From contig JAABYK010000483.1 in NCBI GenBank assembly GCA_011775825.1, positions 21,009 through 26,061 of the forward strand: 5,053 nucleotides of DNA, written 5' to 3'. The notes beneath the pieces are model-generated. The model searched no databases and was not told the origin of the DNA. It saw only the letters and a program-made list of their open reading frames with translations. The translations under genes and the position numbers were made by a program. Source of the DNA: Candidatus Zhuqueibacterota bacterium. GTDB taxonomy: Bacteria; Zhuqueibacterota; Zhuqueibacteria; Oceanimicrobiales; Oceanimicrobiaceae. The number at the start of each line of letters is the position of its first letter. Within the stretch, counting starts at the first letter, position 1. Positions 1-5,053 of this stretch are shown here, piece after piece.

Positions 1-31
1 AAAACCCCATTCTATCCCACTATTCACCACA

Positions 32-60
32 ATTATAGCTATTTTCCCCACGAATGTCAA
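32..60 (-). promoter_or_regulatory. Consensus sigma70-type promoter directed leftward
   Basis: Read on the minus strand, TTGACA (60 to 55) is followed after exactly 17 bases by TATAAT (37 to 32). Both hexamers match the consensus 6/6 at the optimal spacing. Transcription would start near position 25 and leave the window on the left, so a divergently transcribed gene is expected just outside. The flank upstream of this promoter (61-92) is rich in A and T tracts and could act as an UP element. A full match at ideal spacing is unlikely by chance, but the gene it serves cannot be seen. Confidence 0.7.
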
Positions 61-92
61 GCAAAATTTTTGTTTTTAAAGGATTTTTTTAG

Positions 93-130
93 TTGACAAA
101 GGCGTCTTCAAGAAGCCGGTATCGTAAGAT
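93..130 (+). promoter_or_regulatory. Possible rightward promoter for the esterase (weak -10)
   Basis: A perfect -35 hexamer TTGACA lies at 93-98, preceded by T-rich tracts at 67-90. No good -10 sits at 16-18 bases. The nearest candidates are TATCGT at 120-125 (spacer 21) and TAAGAT at 125-130 (spacer 26), both too far for an ordinary sigma70 promoter. The position ahead of the esterase and the symmetry with the leftward promoter suggest a promoter, possibly one needing an activator that tolerates a long spacer. This remains an inference. Confidence 0.3.
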
Positions 131-148
131 TATCAGCCTTCTTGAGGG
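105..148 (+). promoter_or_regulatory. Inverted repeat / potential leader stem-loop
   Basis: TCAAGAAG (108-115) is the exact reverse complement of CTTCTTGA (138-145). The stem can extend outward by C106-G147 plus G-U pairs at 107/146 and 105/148. The 22-base loop contains a GTATC that also resembles the arm of the next hairpin. It overlaps the presumed promoter and 5' leader of the esterase, so it could be a protein operator or an RNA structure. No T-run follows it, so it is not an intrinsic terminator. Confidence 0.3.
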
Positions 149-170
149 ATTGGAAAAGTATGAACTGGCG

Positions 171-190
171 GCGTATCGAGTATGATACGC
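171..190 (+). promoter_or_regulatory. Perfect 7-bp hairpin abutting the esterase ribosome binding site
   Basis: GCGTATC (171-177) and GATACGC (184-190) are exact reverse complements around a six-base loop GAGTAT (178-183). The stem ends two bases before the GGAG Shine-Dalgarno (193-196). The loop sequence GAGTAT recurs at 194-199, across the Shine-Dalgarno itself. On mRNA this structure would sit at the edge of the ribosome footprint and could affect initiation. On DNA it could be an operator half-site pair. Which of these applies is not determinable from one sequence. Confidence 0.45.
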
Positions 191-192
191 AC

Positions 193-206
193 GGAGTATT
201 TATTTG
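193..206 (+). promoter_or_regulatory. Ribosome binding site supporting a TTG start
   Basis: GGAG at 193-196 is followed by seven bases and then TTG at 204-206. This spacing is ideal and identical to that of the two ABC genes downstream. It is the main reason for choosing TTG over the internal ATG at 297, which has no Shine-Dalgarno. Confidence 0.55.
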
Positions 207-1082
207 TCGTCGCCTCTAGAAGAGAAAAGATCCCGCGACACAGCGAATTCAGGGGATGCCTATTGCGTTCGGTTGCCCTTTTTCTTATATTCGTTCATGC
301 CCACAAATAATTTCTACAAAAACAGTCCCGTAGGATGCCTCCTGGTGCACGGTTTTACCGGCAGTCCCAATGAGCTGCTGGAATTGGGAGGATTTCTGGC
401 ACGGAAGAACGTCACCGTTTCCATTCCGACCCTGCCTGGACATGGAACGTATTCGGGCGATCTGTTTAATTATACCTGGAAAGACTGGTTTGCGTGTGTG
501 AAGGCGGCGTTCCATGAGCTTGAGCAGAACTGCAAAGAGATGTTTGTCTGCGGTTTGTCGATGGGCGGGACATTGGCTCTGCACCTCGCCGCGCATAAAC
601 CCGTGCATGGGGTGATCTCGCTTGCCGGAGCCGTTGAATTTCCAATTTGGCAAAAAGTTGGCGCGAAATATTTGAAAAACACCATCAAATTTTACAAGAA
701 GCGTGACCGCGAGGATGTGCTGGACCGGGCTGTGAAAGAACAACTCGATAGCTACGATCGGTATCCACTCTATGCCGTCGACCAGCTATTCCGGATGATG
801 GATCATGTGCGCGAAGATTTGTCTGAGATCAGCCAGCCAATTCTTATTATGCATTCCAGGAAGGATCACACGGTTGACTTCTCGAATTCGGAGGTCATTT
901 ACAATTCTGTGAGTTCAGCGGACAAGCGAAAGATCGACCTGAAAGATTCCTACCACGTCATCACCGTGGATGTGGAAAAGGAGCGCGTACAGAACGAAGT
1001 TTTCCGATTTCTCGACGATCATTCTGAGCTTCTAAAAGCCCGATCTTCAAAAGAGGCCGGTACGAAGCCCCACGTTAACTAA
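204..1082 (+). CDS. Alpha/beta-hydrolase carboxylesterase (Est30/COG1647-like)
   Basis: This is a cytoplasmic serine hydrolase expected to cleave short- to medium-chain acyl esters or monoacylglycerols; the natural substrate is unknown. Numbered from the TTG start, the oxyanion-hole motif HGFTG lies at 49-53. The nucleophile elbow GLSMGG at 117-122 gives Ser119, Asp221 lies in SRKDHTVD after a hydrophobic strand, and His251 lies in DSYH. A helical cap segment of about residues 143-205 precedes the acid residue, as in Est30. No signal peptide is visible. The 292 residues exceed the roughly 250 usual for the family, and the excess is N-terminal: family-like sequence begins only around residue 35. 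An internal ATG (Met32, position 297) would give 261 residues, closer to normal, but lacks a Shine-Dalgarno. The gene appears monocistronic and no clear terminator follows. The family assignment is firm; the exact start is not. Confidence 0.9.
   Translation: MSSPLEEKRSRDTANSGDAYCVRLPFFLYSFMPTNNFYKNSPVGCLLVHGFTGSPNELLELGGFLARKNVTVSIPTLPGHGTYSGDLFNYTWKDWFACVKAAFHELEQNCKEMFVCGLSMGGTLALHLAAHKPVHGVISLAGAVEFPIWQKVGAKYLKNTIKFYKKRDREDVLDRAVKEQLDSYDRYPLYAVDQLFRMMDHVREDLSEISQPILIMHSRKDHTVDFSNSEVIYNSVSSADKRKIDLKDSYHVITVDVEKERVQNEVFRFLDDHSELLKARSSKEAGTKPHVN
263..291 (+). promoter_or_regulatory. Weak promoter-like match ahead of the internal ATG
   Basis: TTGCGT (263-268), a 17-base spacer and TATATT (286-291) resemble a sigma70 promoter, with a -35 match of 3/6 and a -10 match of 5/6. 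Its start point would fall at about 297-298, essentially on the internal ATG of the esterase. A leaderless transcript would then give the family-length 261-residue protein. The match is weak and could be chance. Confidence 0.18.
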
Positions 1083-1157
1083 GGTAACATATTTATATCA
1101 TTGCATCTTGACATTTCGGTAAAGGAATCCCTGTTTTTAAACTCTTTCTTACTTTGT

Positions 1158-1269
1158 GGTGTCTGACCGAAAGCAGCACCAGCGTGTTATTTTCCTTGCA
1201 CGAGAAACTCAAAGTCCCCCTCTCTTGAGTAAGAGACGGGGATTTAGGGGGTCAGTTCTATCTGACACC
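1158..1269. repeat. Nested inverted-repeat element, REP/MITE-like
   Basis: The outer arms GGTGTC (1158-1163) and GACACC (1264-1269) are exact reverse complements 112 bases apart end to end. Just inside the right arm, GTCAG (1251-1255) and CTGAC (1262-1266) form a small hairpin, and the left arm also carries TGACC (1164-1168), complementary to GGTCA (1250-1254). The centre holds the strong hairpin at 1215-1242. Short GGTGTC/GACACC ends and C-run/G-run cores are typical of dispersed, non-coding palindromic repeats in environmental bacteria. Whether this one has other copies cannot be judged from one window. There is no transposase gene here and no clear target-site duplication. Confidence 0.4.
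1215..1242. repeat. Strong C-run/G-run hairpin
   Basis: Twelve bases at 1215-1226 (T, five C, then TCTCTT) pair with 1231-1242 (AAGAGA, C, four G, A) around a four-base GAGT loop. Eleven of the twelve pairs are Watson-Crick, and the only mismatch is C1220/C1237. A further run of five G at 1247-1251 could pair with the same C run, giving two alternative structures. No T-run follows on either strand, so a classical intrinsic terminator is not supported, although such a stem could still protect or stall transcripts. It forms the core of the surrounding inverted-repeat element. Confidence 0.6.
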
Positions 1270-1459
1270 TCAAGCACCAGTCTGCTTTGGGGTACTTAAG
1301 TTGATCCCTATGCAACTCTTCTTGAGCAGCAATTTCCTGGTTTTTGAAACCCTCGCTGAACGCAGTGCAATCGTCTCAACGCCGAAAACTTCAATTCGCT
1401 CACATTGCCAACAACTTTTCCTTGTTTCTCTCTCGAATAATTCTTATTGTTTAAGATTT

Positions 1460-1473
1460 GAAAATTGAAAATT
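1460..1473. repeat. Tandem 7-bp duplication
   Basis: GAAAATT occurs twice in direct succession (1460-1466 and 1467-1473) about 30 bases before the first ABC gene. It is AT-rich and lies where a promoter or upstream activating sequence would be expected. It may equally be simple slippage. Confidence 0.4.
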
Positions 1474-1490
1474 GGGTCAGTGAGTAACGC

Positions 1491-1508
1491 AGAGGGAGTT
1501 ATACCATC
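1491..1508 (+). promoter_or_regulatory. Strong ribosome binding site leading to a non-canonical ATC start
   Basis: The purine run AGAGGGAG (1491-1498) contains GGAG at 1495-1498, followed by seven bases and then ATC at 1506-1508. The in-frame stop TAA at 1485-1487 lies just upstream, and no ATG, GTG or TTG occurs in this frame until 1572. The first ATG at 1572 has no Shine-Dalgarno at a suitable distance. The site therefore points to initiation at ATC, or at an ATG that has mutated or been misread. Confidence 0.6.
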
Positions 1509-3248
1509 AAAGAGCTAAAACGTCTCAAGACATACTTATCTCGCTATAAAATCCCTTTAATCGTTGGCTGCATGTTTGTGGTGATCACCAACGGATTTGC
1601 GCTCCTGGGTCCGTGGGTGCTTAAGTTTGCCGTCGATGAATTGCAGCAGCAAATCTCTTCACAAGCGCTTGTCAAATATGCGGCGCTGTTGGTGGGCGTG
1701 GCTCTGGTCGAAGGTCTCTTCCTGTTCTTGTCCAGGCGGACCATTATTGGCGTGTCCCGTAAAATAGAATACGATCTTCGCAACGATTTTTTTGCTCATC
1801 TGCAGAGACAGTCTCAGGCCTTTTTCCATCGTTTTAAAACCGGCGATTTGATGGCTCGGGCTACCAACGATCTCGAAGCCGTCCGACGCATCGTGGGCCC
1901 GGCCGTGATGTATTCCACCAACACAGTTGTCTCTATGATCGCGTTCATCGGGATCATGCTGTATATGAACTACAAACTGACGCTGGTTGCCTTAATTCCA
2001 TTTCCACTCATGGCCGTGATCGTGAACCGCTTGGCCAAACGGCTTCATTACGTTTACAAAGGCATTCAAACTCAGTATGCCTCGATCACCTCCAAAGTAC
2101 AAGAAAACCTGTCCGGCATCCGTGTGGTGAAAGCTTATGTTCAGGAGCAGCCGGAGATCCATCGCTTCAAAGATCTAAACGGTGAATACATCAACCGGAA
2201 TTTAAACATGGCCAAAGTTCGCGGGGGGATGTCCGCGGCCATGACGTTTCTGGTCGGTGCCGGGACTCTCATCGTGCTTTGGTACGGTGGGAAATTGGTG
2301 ATTCGAAACGAGATTTCCCTCGGTGAGTTGGTGGCCTTTTTTGCTTATTTAGGGCGTTTGACATGGCCCATGATCGCCCTTGGTTGGGTTCTGAATATCA
2401 TTCAGCAGGGGTTGGCTGCCATGGGCCGGATCAATCGCATTCTGGAAATTGTACCGGACATTCGAGACGACGAGCGAACGCGAACGGACATCGAGACCAT
2501 TGAGGGTGAGATTGAATTTCGAAATGTGTCGTTTTCCTATAACGGGACGCCGGTACTGAAGAACATCAATTTGAGAATCGAGAAAGGCATGACGCTGGCA
2601 ATCATTGGTCGAACAGGTTCCGGGAAATCGACCTTGATCAATCTCATACCACGTTTGCTGGATGCCACCGAAGGCAAGGTTTTGATCGACGGAATTAAGA
2701 TAAATGAAATTCCTCTCCAAACGCTACGCAGCAGGATCGGCTACGTGCCGCAGGATACGTTTTTGTTCTCGGAAACGATTAAAGCAAATATTGCGTTCGG
2801 GGTAGAAGCACAATCCATGCAGGAAATTGAAGAAGCGGCTGTGATTTCTCAAGTCAAAAATGACATCGATGATTTTCCAAAGCGGTTTGGGACCATGCTG
2901 GGTGAACGCGGCATCAATATTTCGGGCGGCCAAAAACAACGCACCGCCATTGCCAGGGCGGTGATTCGCAAGCCGAAGATCTTGATTTTGGATGATTCAC
3001 TCTCCGCCGTGGATACCTACACCGAAGAGGCTATTCTGGCGCGACTGCGCGAAATCATGCGCGCGCGCACGAGCATCATTGTTTCCCATCGAATCTCTAC
3101 AGTGAAAGACGCAGACAGGATTGTGGTTCTCGATGATGGCAAAGTTACGGAAATGGGGACGCATGATGAATTGTTGTCTATCGACGGTCTTTACGCGGAC
3201 ATTCACCGCAAACAGTTACTGGAAGAAGCACTCGAATCTTATTCGTGA
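1506..3248 (+). CDS. ABC exporter half-transporter, degenerate-site subunit (MdlA/YheI-like)
   Basis: This inner-membrane subunit is fused to its ATPase and should form half of a heterodimeric multidrug- or lipid-type exporter. Counting from the ATC start it has 580 residues. The membrane domain has six predicted helices (about 15-38, 58-76, 132-154, 157-176, 242-261, 273-297) with the conserved ENLSGIRVVKAY segment near 200-211. The ATPase domain follows: A-loop Tyr345, Walker A GRTGSGKS 368-375, Q-loop Gln416, signature ISGGQ 472-476, Walker B ILILD ending at Asp496, D-loop Asp503 and H-loop His528. The residue after Walker B Asp496 is Asp497 instead of catalytic Glu, the hallmark of the degenerate subunit in heterodimeric exporters. 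Starting at the ATG at 1572 would delete the elbow helix and half of TM1. The sequence from 1506 (IKELKRLK) matches the usual N-terminus, normally MKELKRLK-like. The partner gene begins 21 bases downstream. The substrate is unknown. Confidence 0.92.
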   Translation: MKELKRLKTYLSRYKIPLIVGCMFVVITNGFALLGPWVLKFAVDELQQQISSQALVKYAALLVGVALVEGLFLFLSRRTIIGVSRKIEYDLRNDFFAHLQRQSQAFFHRFKTGDLMARATNDLEAVRRIVGPAVMYSTNTVVSMIAFIGIMLYMNYKLTLVALIPFPLMAVIVNRLAKRLHYVYKGIQTQYASITSKVQENLSGIRVVKAYVQEQPEIHRFKDLNGEYINRNLNMAKVRGGMSAAMTFLVGAGTLIVLWYGGKLVIRNEISLGELVAFFAYLGRLTWPMIALGWVLNIIQQGLAAMGRINRILEIVPDIRDDERTRTDIETIEGEIEFRNVSFSYNGTPVLKNINLRIEKGMTLAIIGRTGSGKSTLINLIPRLLDATEGKVLIDGIKINEIPLQTLRSRIGYVPQDTFLFSETIKANIAFGVEAQSMQEIEEAAVISQVKNDIDDFPKRFGTMLGERGINISGGQKQRTAIARAVIRKPKILILDDSLSAVDTYTEEAILARLREIMRARTSIIVSHRISTVKDADRIVVLDDGKVTEMGTHDELLSIDGLYADIHRKQLLEEALESYS

Positions 3249-3256
3249 AGTAGAGT

Positions 3257-3272
3257 AGGAGGATCGTACTTG
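3257..3272 (+). promoter_or_regulatory. Near-perfect ribosome binding site for a TTG start
   Basis: AGGAGG (3257-3262) is followed by seven bases and then TTG (3270-3272). It sits in the 21-base gap between the two ABC genes, so they are translationally independent within one transcript. The next in-frame ATG (position 3327, residue 20) lacks such a site and would remove the conserved HEEEVLGKAYD leader. Confidence 0.8.
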
Positions 3273-5053
3273 GAGCGCAACTATCACGAAGAAGAAGTTC
3301 TGGGCAAGGCTTACGACAGCCGGTTGATGAAGCGATTACTGTCCTTTTTGGGACCGTACAAAGGCTTCGTGGCGCTTGCCGTCCTGGTTTTGTTCCTGGC
3401 CTCCTTGACGCAACTATCGGGGCCTTTCCTGACCAAGATCGGCATCGACGAATACATCGCAAATGAGGACTTTCAGGGATTGAACTTCATCTGCCTGATT
3501 TTTCTGGTTGTCCTGATATTCGAATTTGTTCTGCAGTTCGTGCAAACGTACCTCATCAACTGGATTGGCCAACGAGCGATGTTTGACATGCGCAGCCGGC
3601 TGTTCTCACATTTGCAAACGTTGCCGGTTTCGTTCTTTGATCGCAATCCTGTGGGAAGATTGGTGACGCGCGTCACGACAGATGTCGAAAGTCTGCATCA
3701 AATGCTTTCTTCCGGTGTGGTGGCTATTTTTGGCGACGTATTCAAACTCATCGGCATTGTGATCATTCTGCTGGCCATGAATTGGCGATTGGCCCTGGTT
3801 ACATTCGCTGTGTTGCCCGTGTTGTTTTACCTCTCTTTTTTGTTCAAGAAAAAGGTTCGCTCTGCATACCGTTTAATTCGGGTGCGAATTGCACGCATTA
3901 ATGCCTTTCTGCAAGAGAACATCACCGGCATGGCTGTGGTGCAAATTTTCAACCGCGAGAGGAAAAATTTCGAACGATTTGACAAGCTCAATCACGACCA
4001 TTTGGATGCATTTTTGAAAACCATATTTTACTACGCGCTTTTCTATCCGGGCGTGCGGATCCTCAGTGCGGTGGCCATTGCCTTAATTATCTGGTACGGT
4101 GGCGGCCGGATATTGGAGGGCATGTTGACGTTCGGCGCACTGGTGGCGTTTATTCAATACGCAGAAATGTTCTTCCGACCCATCATGGATTTGTCCGAGA
4201 AATACAATATTATGCAATCTGCCATGGCTTCATCTGAACGCATATTCGGGCTTTTGGACACGAAACCGGAAATGGGTGCCGTGGGTATTAAAAAGCAGTT
4301 ACGGACGGCCAAGGGCGAAATCGAGTTCAGGGATGTCTGGTTTGCATACAAAGAAGATGAGTATGTGTTAAAGGATATTTCATTTAAAGTAAAACCGGGC
4401 GAGAAAGTCGCTTTTGTGGGCGCGACCGGGGCAGGGAAGACCACCATTATGAACTTGCTGTTGCGGTTTTATGAACTTCAGCGCGGTGAAATTTTCCTGG
4501 ATGGTGTGAACATCAAAGAGATGGATGCACAGGAGCTGCGTTCCCATTTCAGTATGGTGTTACAGGATGTGTTTGTATTTGATGGCACCGTGGCAGACAA
4601 TATTCGGCTGGGAAACAGCGACATCACTGACGCCGAACTGGAGCAAGCCACATCCGATGTCCACGCGGACTATTTCATCCAAAAGTTGGAACAAAAATAC
4701 GACCAGCCGGTTCAGGAACGAGGCAAGAGTCTGTCGGTCGGACAGCGGCAACTGTTGGCGTTTGCCCGCGCTCTGGCCTTTGACCCGGCCGTCTTGATTC
4801 TGGATGAAGCCACTTCGAGTGTGGATACGGAGACCGAGACACTGATTCAGGACGCCTTGAAACGACTGATGCAGGGTCGGACGTCGTTGGTGGTGGCGCA
4901 TCGGCTCTCCACCGTGCAAAACTCGGACCGCATTATCGTGCTTCACAAAGGTGAAATTCGCGAGGAGGGGACTCACCAGGAATTGCTGACGCAAGAAGGT
5001 ATCTATTACCGGCTCTATCAATTGCAATACGCTTTCCAGGAAAAAGAACAGCG
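3270..5053 (+). CDS. ABC exporter half-transporter, partner subunit (MdlB/YheH-like), 3' end outside window
   Basis: This is the second half of the heterodimeric exporter. The reading frame is open from TTG at 3270 to the right edge: 594 full codons and no stop. Because the ATPase domain is complete, only a few C-terminal residues are probably missing. The N-terminal leader HEEEVLGKAYDSRLM is typical of this partner subunit. Six helices are predicted near 31-54, 71-95, 147-170, 172-192, 255-277 and 286-306, with ENITGMAVVQIF at 216-227. ATPase motifs are A-loop Tyr360, Walker A GATGAGKT 384-391, Q-loop Gln432, signature LSVGQ 488-492, Walker B VLILD ending at Asp512, catalytic Glu513, D-loop Asp519 and H-loop His544. 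The intact Glu with an altered signature (Val for the first Gly) complements the first subunit: both defects fall in one composite ATP site. The 21-base gap indicates a shared operon. The substrate is not inferable. Confidence 0.93.
   Translation, partial: MERNYHEEEVLGKAYDSRLMKRLLSFLGPYKGFVALAVLVLFLASLTQLSGPFLTKIGIDEYIANEDFQGLNFICLIFLVVLIFEFVLQFVQTYLINWIGQRAMFDMRSRLFSHLQTLPVSFFDRNPVGRLVTRVTTDVESLHQMLSSGVVAIFGDVFKLIGIVIILLAMNWRLALVTFAVLPVLFYLSFLFKKKVRSAYRLIRVRIARINAFLQENITGMAVVQIFNRERKNFERFDKLNHDHLDAFLKTIFYYALFYPGVRILSAVAIALIIWYGGGRILEGMLTFGALVAFIQYAEMFFRPIMDLSEKYNIMQSAMASSERIFGLLDTKPEMGAVGIKKQLRTAKGEIEFRDVWFAYKEDEYVLKDISFKVKPGEKVAFVGATGAGKTTIMNLLLRFYELQRGEIFLDGVNIKEMDAQELRSHFSMVLQDVFVFDGTVADNIRLGNSDITDAELEQATSDVHADYFIQKLEQKYDQPVQERGKSLSVGQRQLLAFARALAFDPAVLILDEATSSVDTETETLIQDALKRLMQGRTSLVVAHRLSTVQNSDRIIVLHKGEIREEGTHQELLTQEGIYYRLYQLQYAFQEKEQ

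Larger units (their letters stand above)
1083..1505. other. Intergenic region without a convincing gene
   Basis: This 423-base gap between the esterase and the exporter operon contains stops in all frames and no recognisable protein or structural RNA. What it does hold is listed separately: a nested inverted-repeat element at 1158-1269, a short tandem repeat at 1460-1473 and the ribosome binding site at 1491-1498. A small hairpin AAGCA/TGCTT (1272-1276 with 1283-1287) and the 8-base palindrome ACTTAAGT (1294-1301) are also present. No intrinsic terminator with a hairpin plus T-run is visible after the esterase. The exporter promoter must lie in this gap, but the best match I find is poor (TTGTTT 1422-1427, spacer 17, TATTGT 1445-1450). 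Confidence 0.6.

Noticed and set aside
285..743. Minus-strand open frame of about 150 codons inside the esterase
   Set aside because: It is antisense to a gene with a full catalytic triad, has no family resemblance or ribosome site, and is explained as a shadow of the real frame.
1108..1136. TTGACA at 1108-1113 as a promoter for the exporter operon
   Set aside because: No acceptable -10 occurs 16-18 bases downstream (ctgttt region), and the start would give a leader of more than 350 bases running through the hairpin element.
1215..1251. Intrinsic terminator for the esterase
   Set aside because: The stem is strong but is followed by ATTTAGGGGG and not by a T-run on either strand, and it lies about 130 bases past the stop codon.
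1310..1468. 52-codon plus-strand reading frame starting MQLFLSSNFLVFE and ending before the exporter operon
   Set aside because: It has no Shine-Dalgarno, no recognisable motif and an unremarkable composition, and it lies in AT-rich intergenic DNA where an open frame of this length is expected by chance.
1572..3248. Start of the first ABC gene at the ATG at 1572
   Set aside because: It lacks a Shine-Dalgarno and would remove the elbow helix and the first half of TM1, while in-frame coding sequence clearly continues upstream to 1506.
4560..5027. Minus-strand open frame of about 155 codons, and a plus-strand one at 4525-4797, inside the second ABC gene
   Set aside because: Both overlap the ATPase domain with all nucleotide-binding motifs in the main frame, so they are out-of-frame shadows.
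204..5053. Esterase and exporter as one functional operon
   Set aside because: The 423-base gap with a repeat element separates them, and no known system requires this pair. Shared orientation alone is not enough.

Overview
The window is bacterial DNA of moderate base composition. It has Shine-Dalgarno-led genes and one strong sigma70-type promoter. Nothing in it fixes the taxon. The N-terminus of the second ABC subunit (a HEEEVLGKAYD-type start) reminds me of exporters from environmental bacteria such as the Bacteroidota/Calditrichota neighbourhood, but that is a weak recollection and not a classification. No phage, CRISPR, rRNA or tRNA feature is visible.

Layout from left to right. Positions 1-203 are an AT-rich control region. 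On the minus strand they hold an exact TTGACA-N17-TATAAT promoter firing out of the left edge, presumably into a divergent gene outside the window. A second TTGACA faces the other way, followed by two possible stem-loops leading into the first gene. Positions 204-1082 encode an alpha/beta-hydrolase carboxylesterase of the Est30/COG1647 type with a complete Ser-Asp-His triad. Positions 1083-1505 contain no convincing gene but do contain a nested inverted-repeat element with a C-run/G-run hairpin, of the kind seen in dispersed REP/MITE-like repeats. Positions 1506-3248 and 3270 to the right edge encode two half-size ABC exporter subunits in one operon, 21 bases apart. The second subunit continues past the window with no stop codon.

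The two ABC proteins almost certainly form one heterodimeric exporter. The first has Asp in place of the catalytic Walker B Glu, and the second has a changed signature (LSVGQ for LSGGQ). In the head-to-tail dimer these two defects fall in the same composite site, leaving one degenerate and one intact ATPase site, as in TM287/288 and BmrCD-type transporters. The exported substrate cannot be read from the sequence. The esterase lies on the same strand, but 423 bases and a repeat element separate it from the exporter, so a shared job is not shown.

The main oddity concerns start codons. None of the three genes appears to start with ATG when judged by ribosome binding site and family length: TTG is favoured for the esterase on its Shine-Dalgarno, ATC for the first ABC subunit, and TTG for the second. 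In each case a Shine-Dalgarno sits exactly 7 bases upstream. The ATC start is the strongest anomaly, because the first in-frame ATG would remove the N-terminus and half of TM1. I do not see a previously undescribed system here. The content is a familiar esterase and a familiar exporter type with some unusual expression signals.
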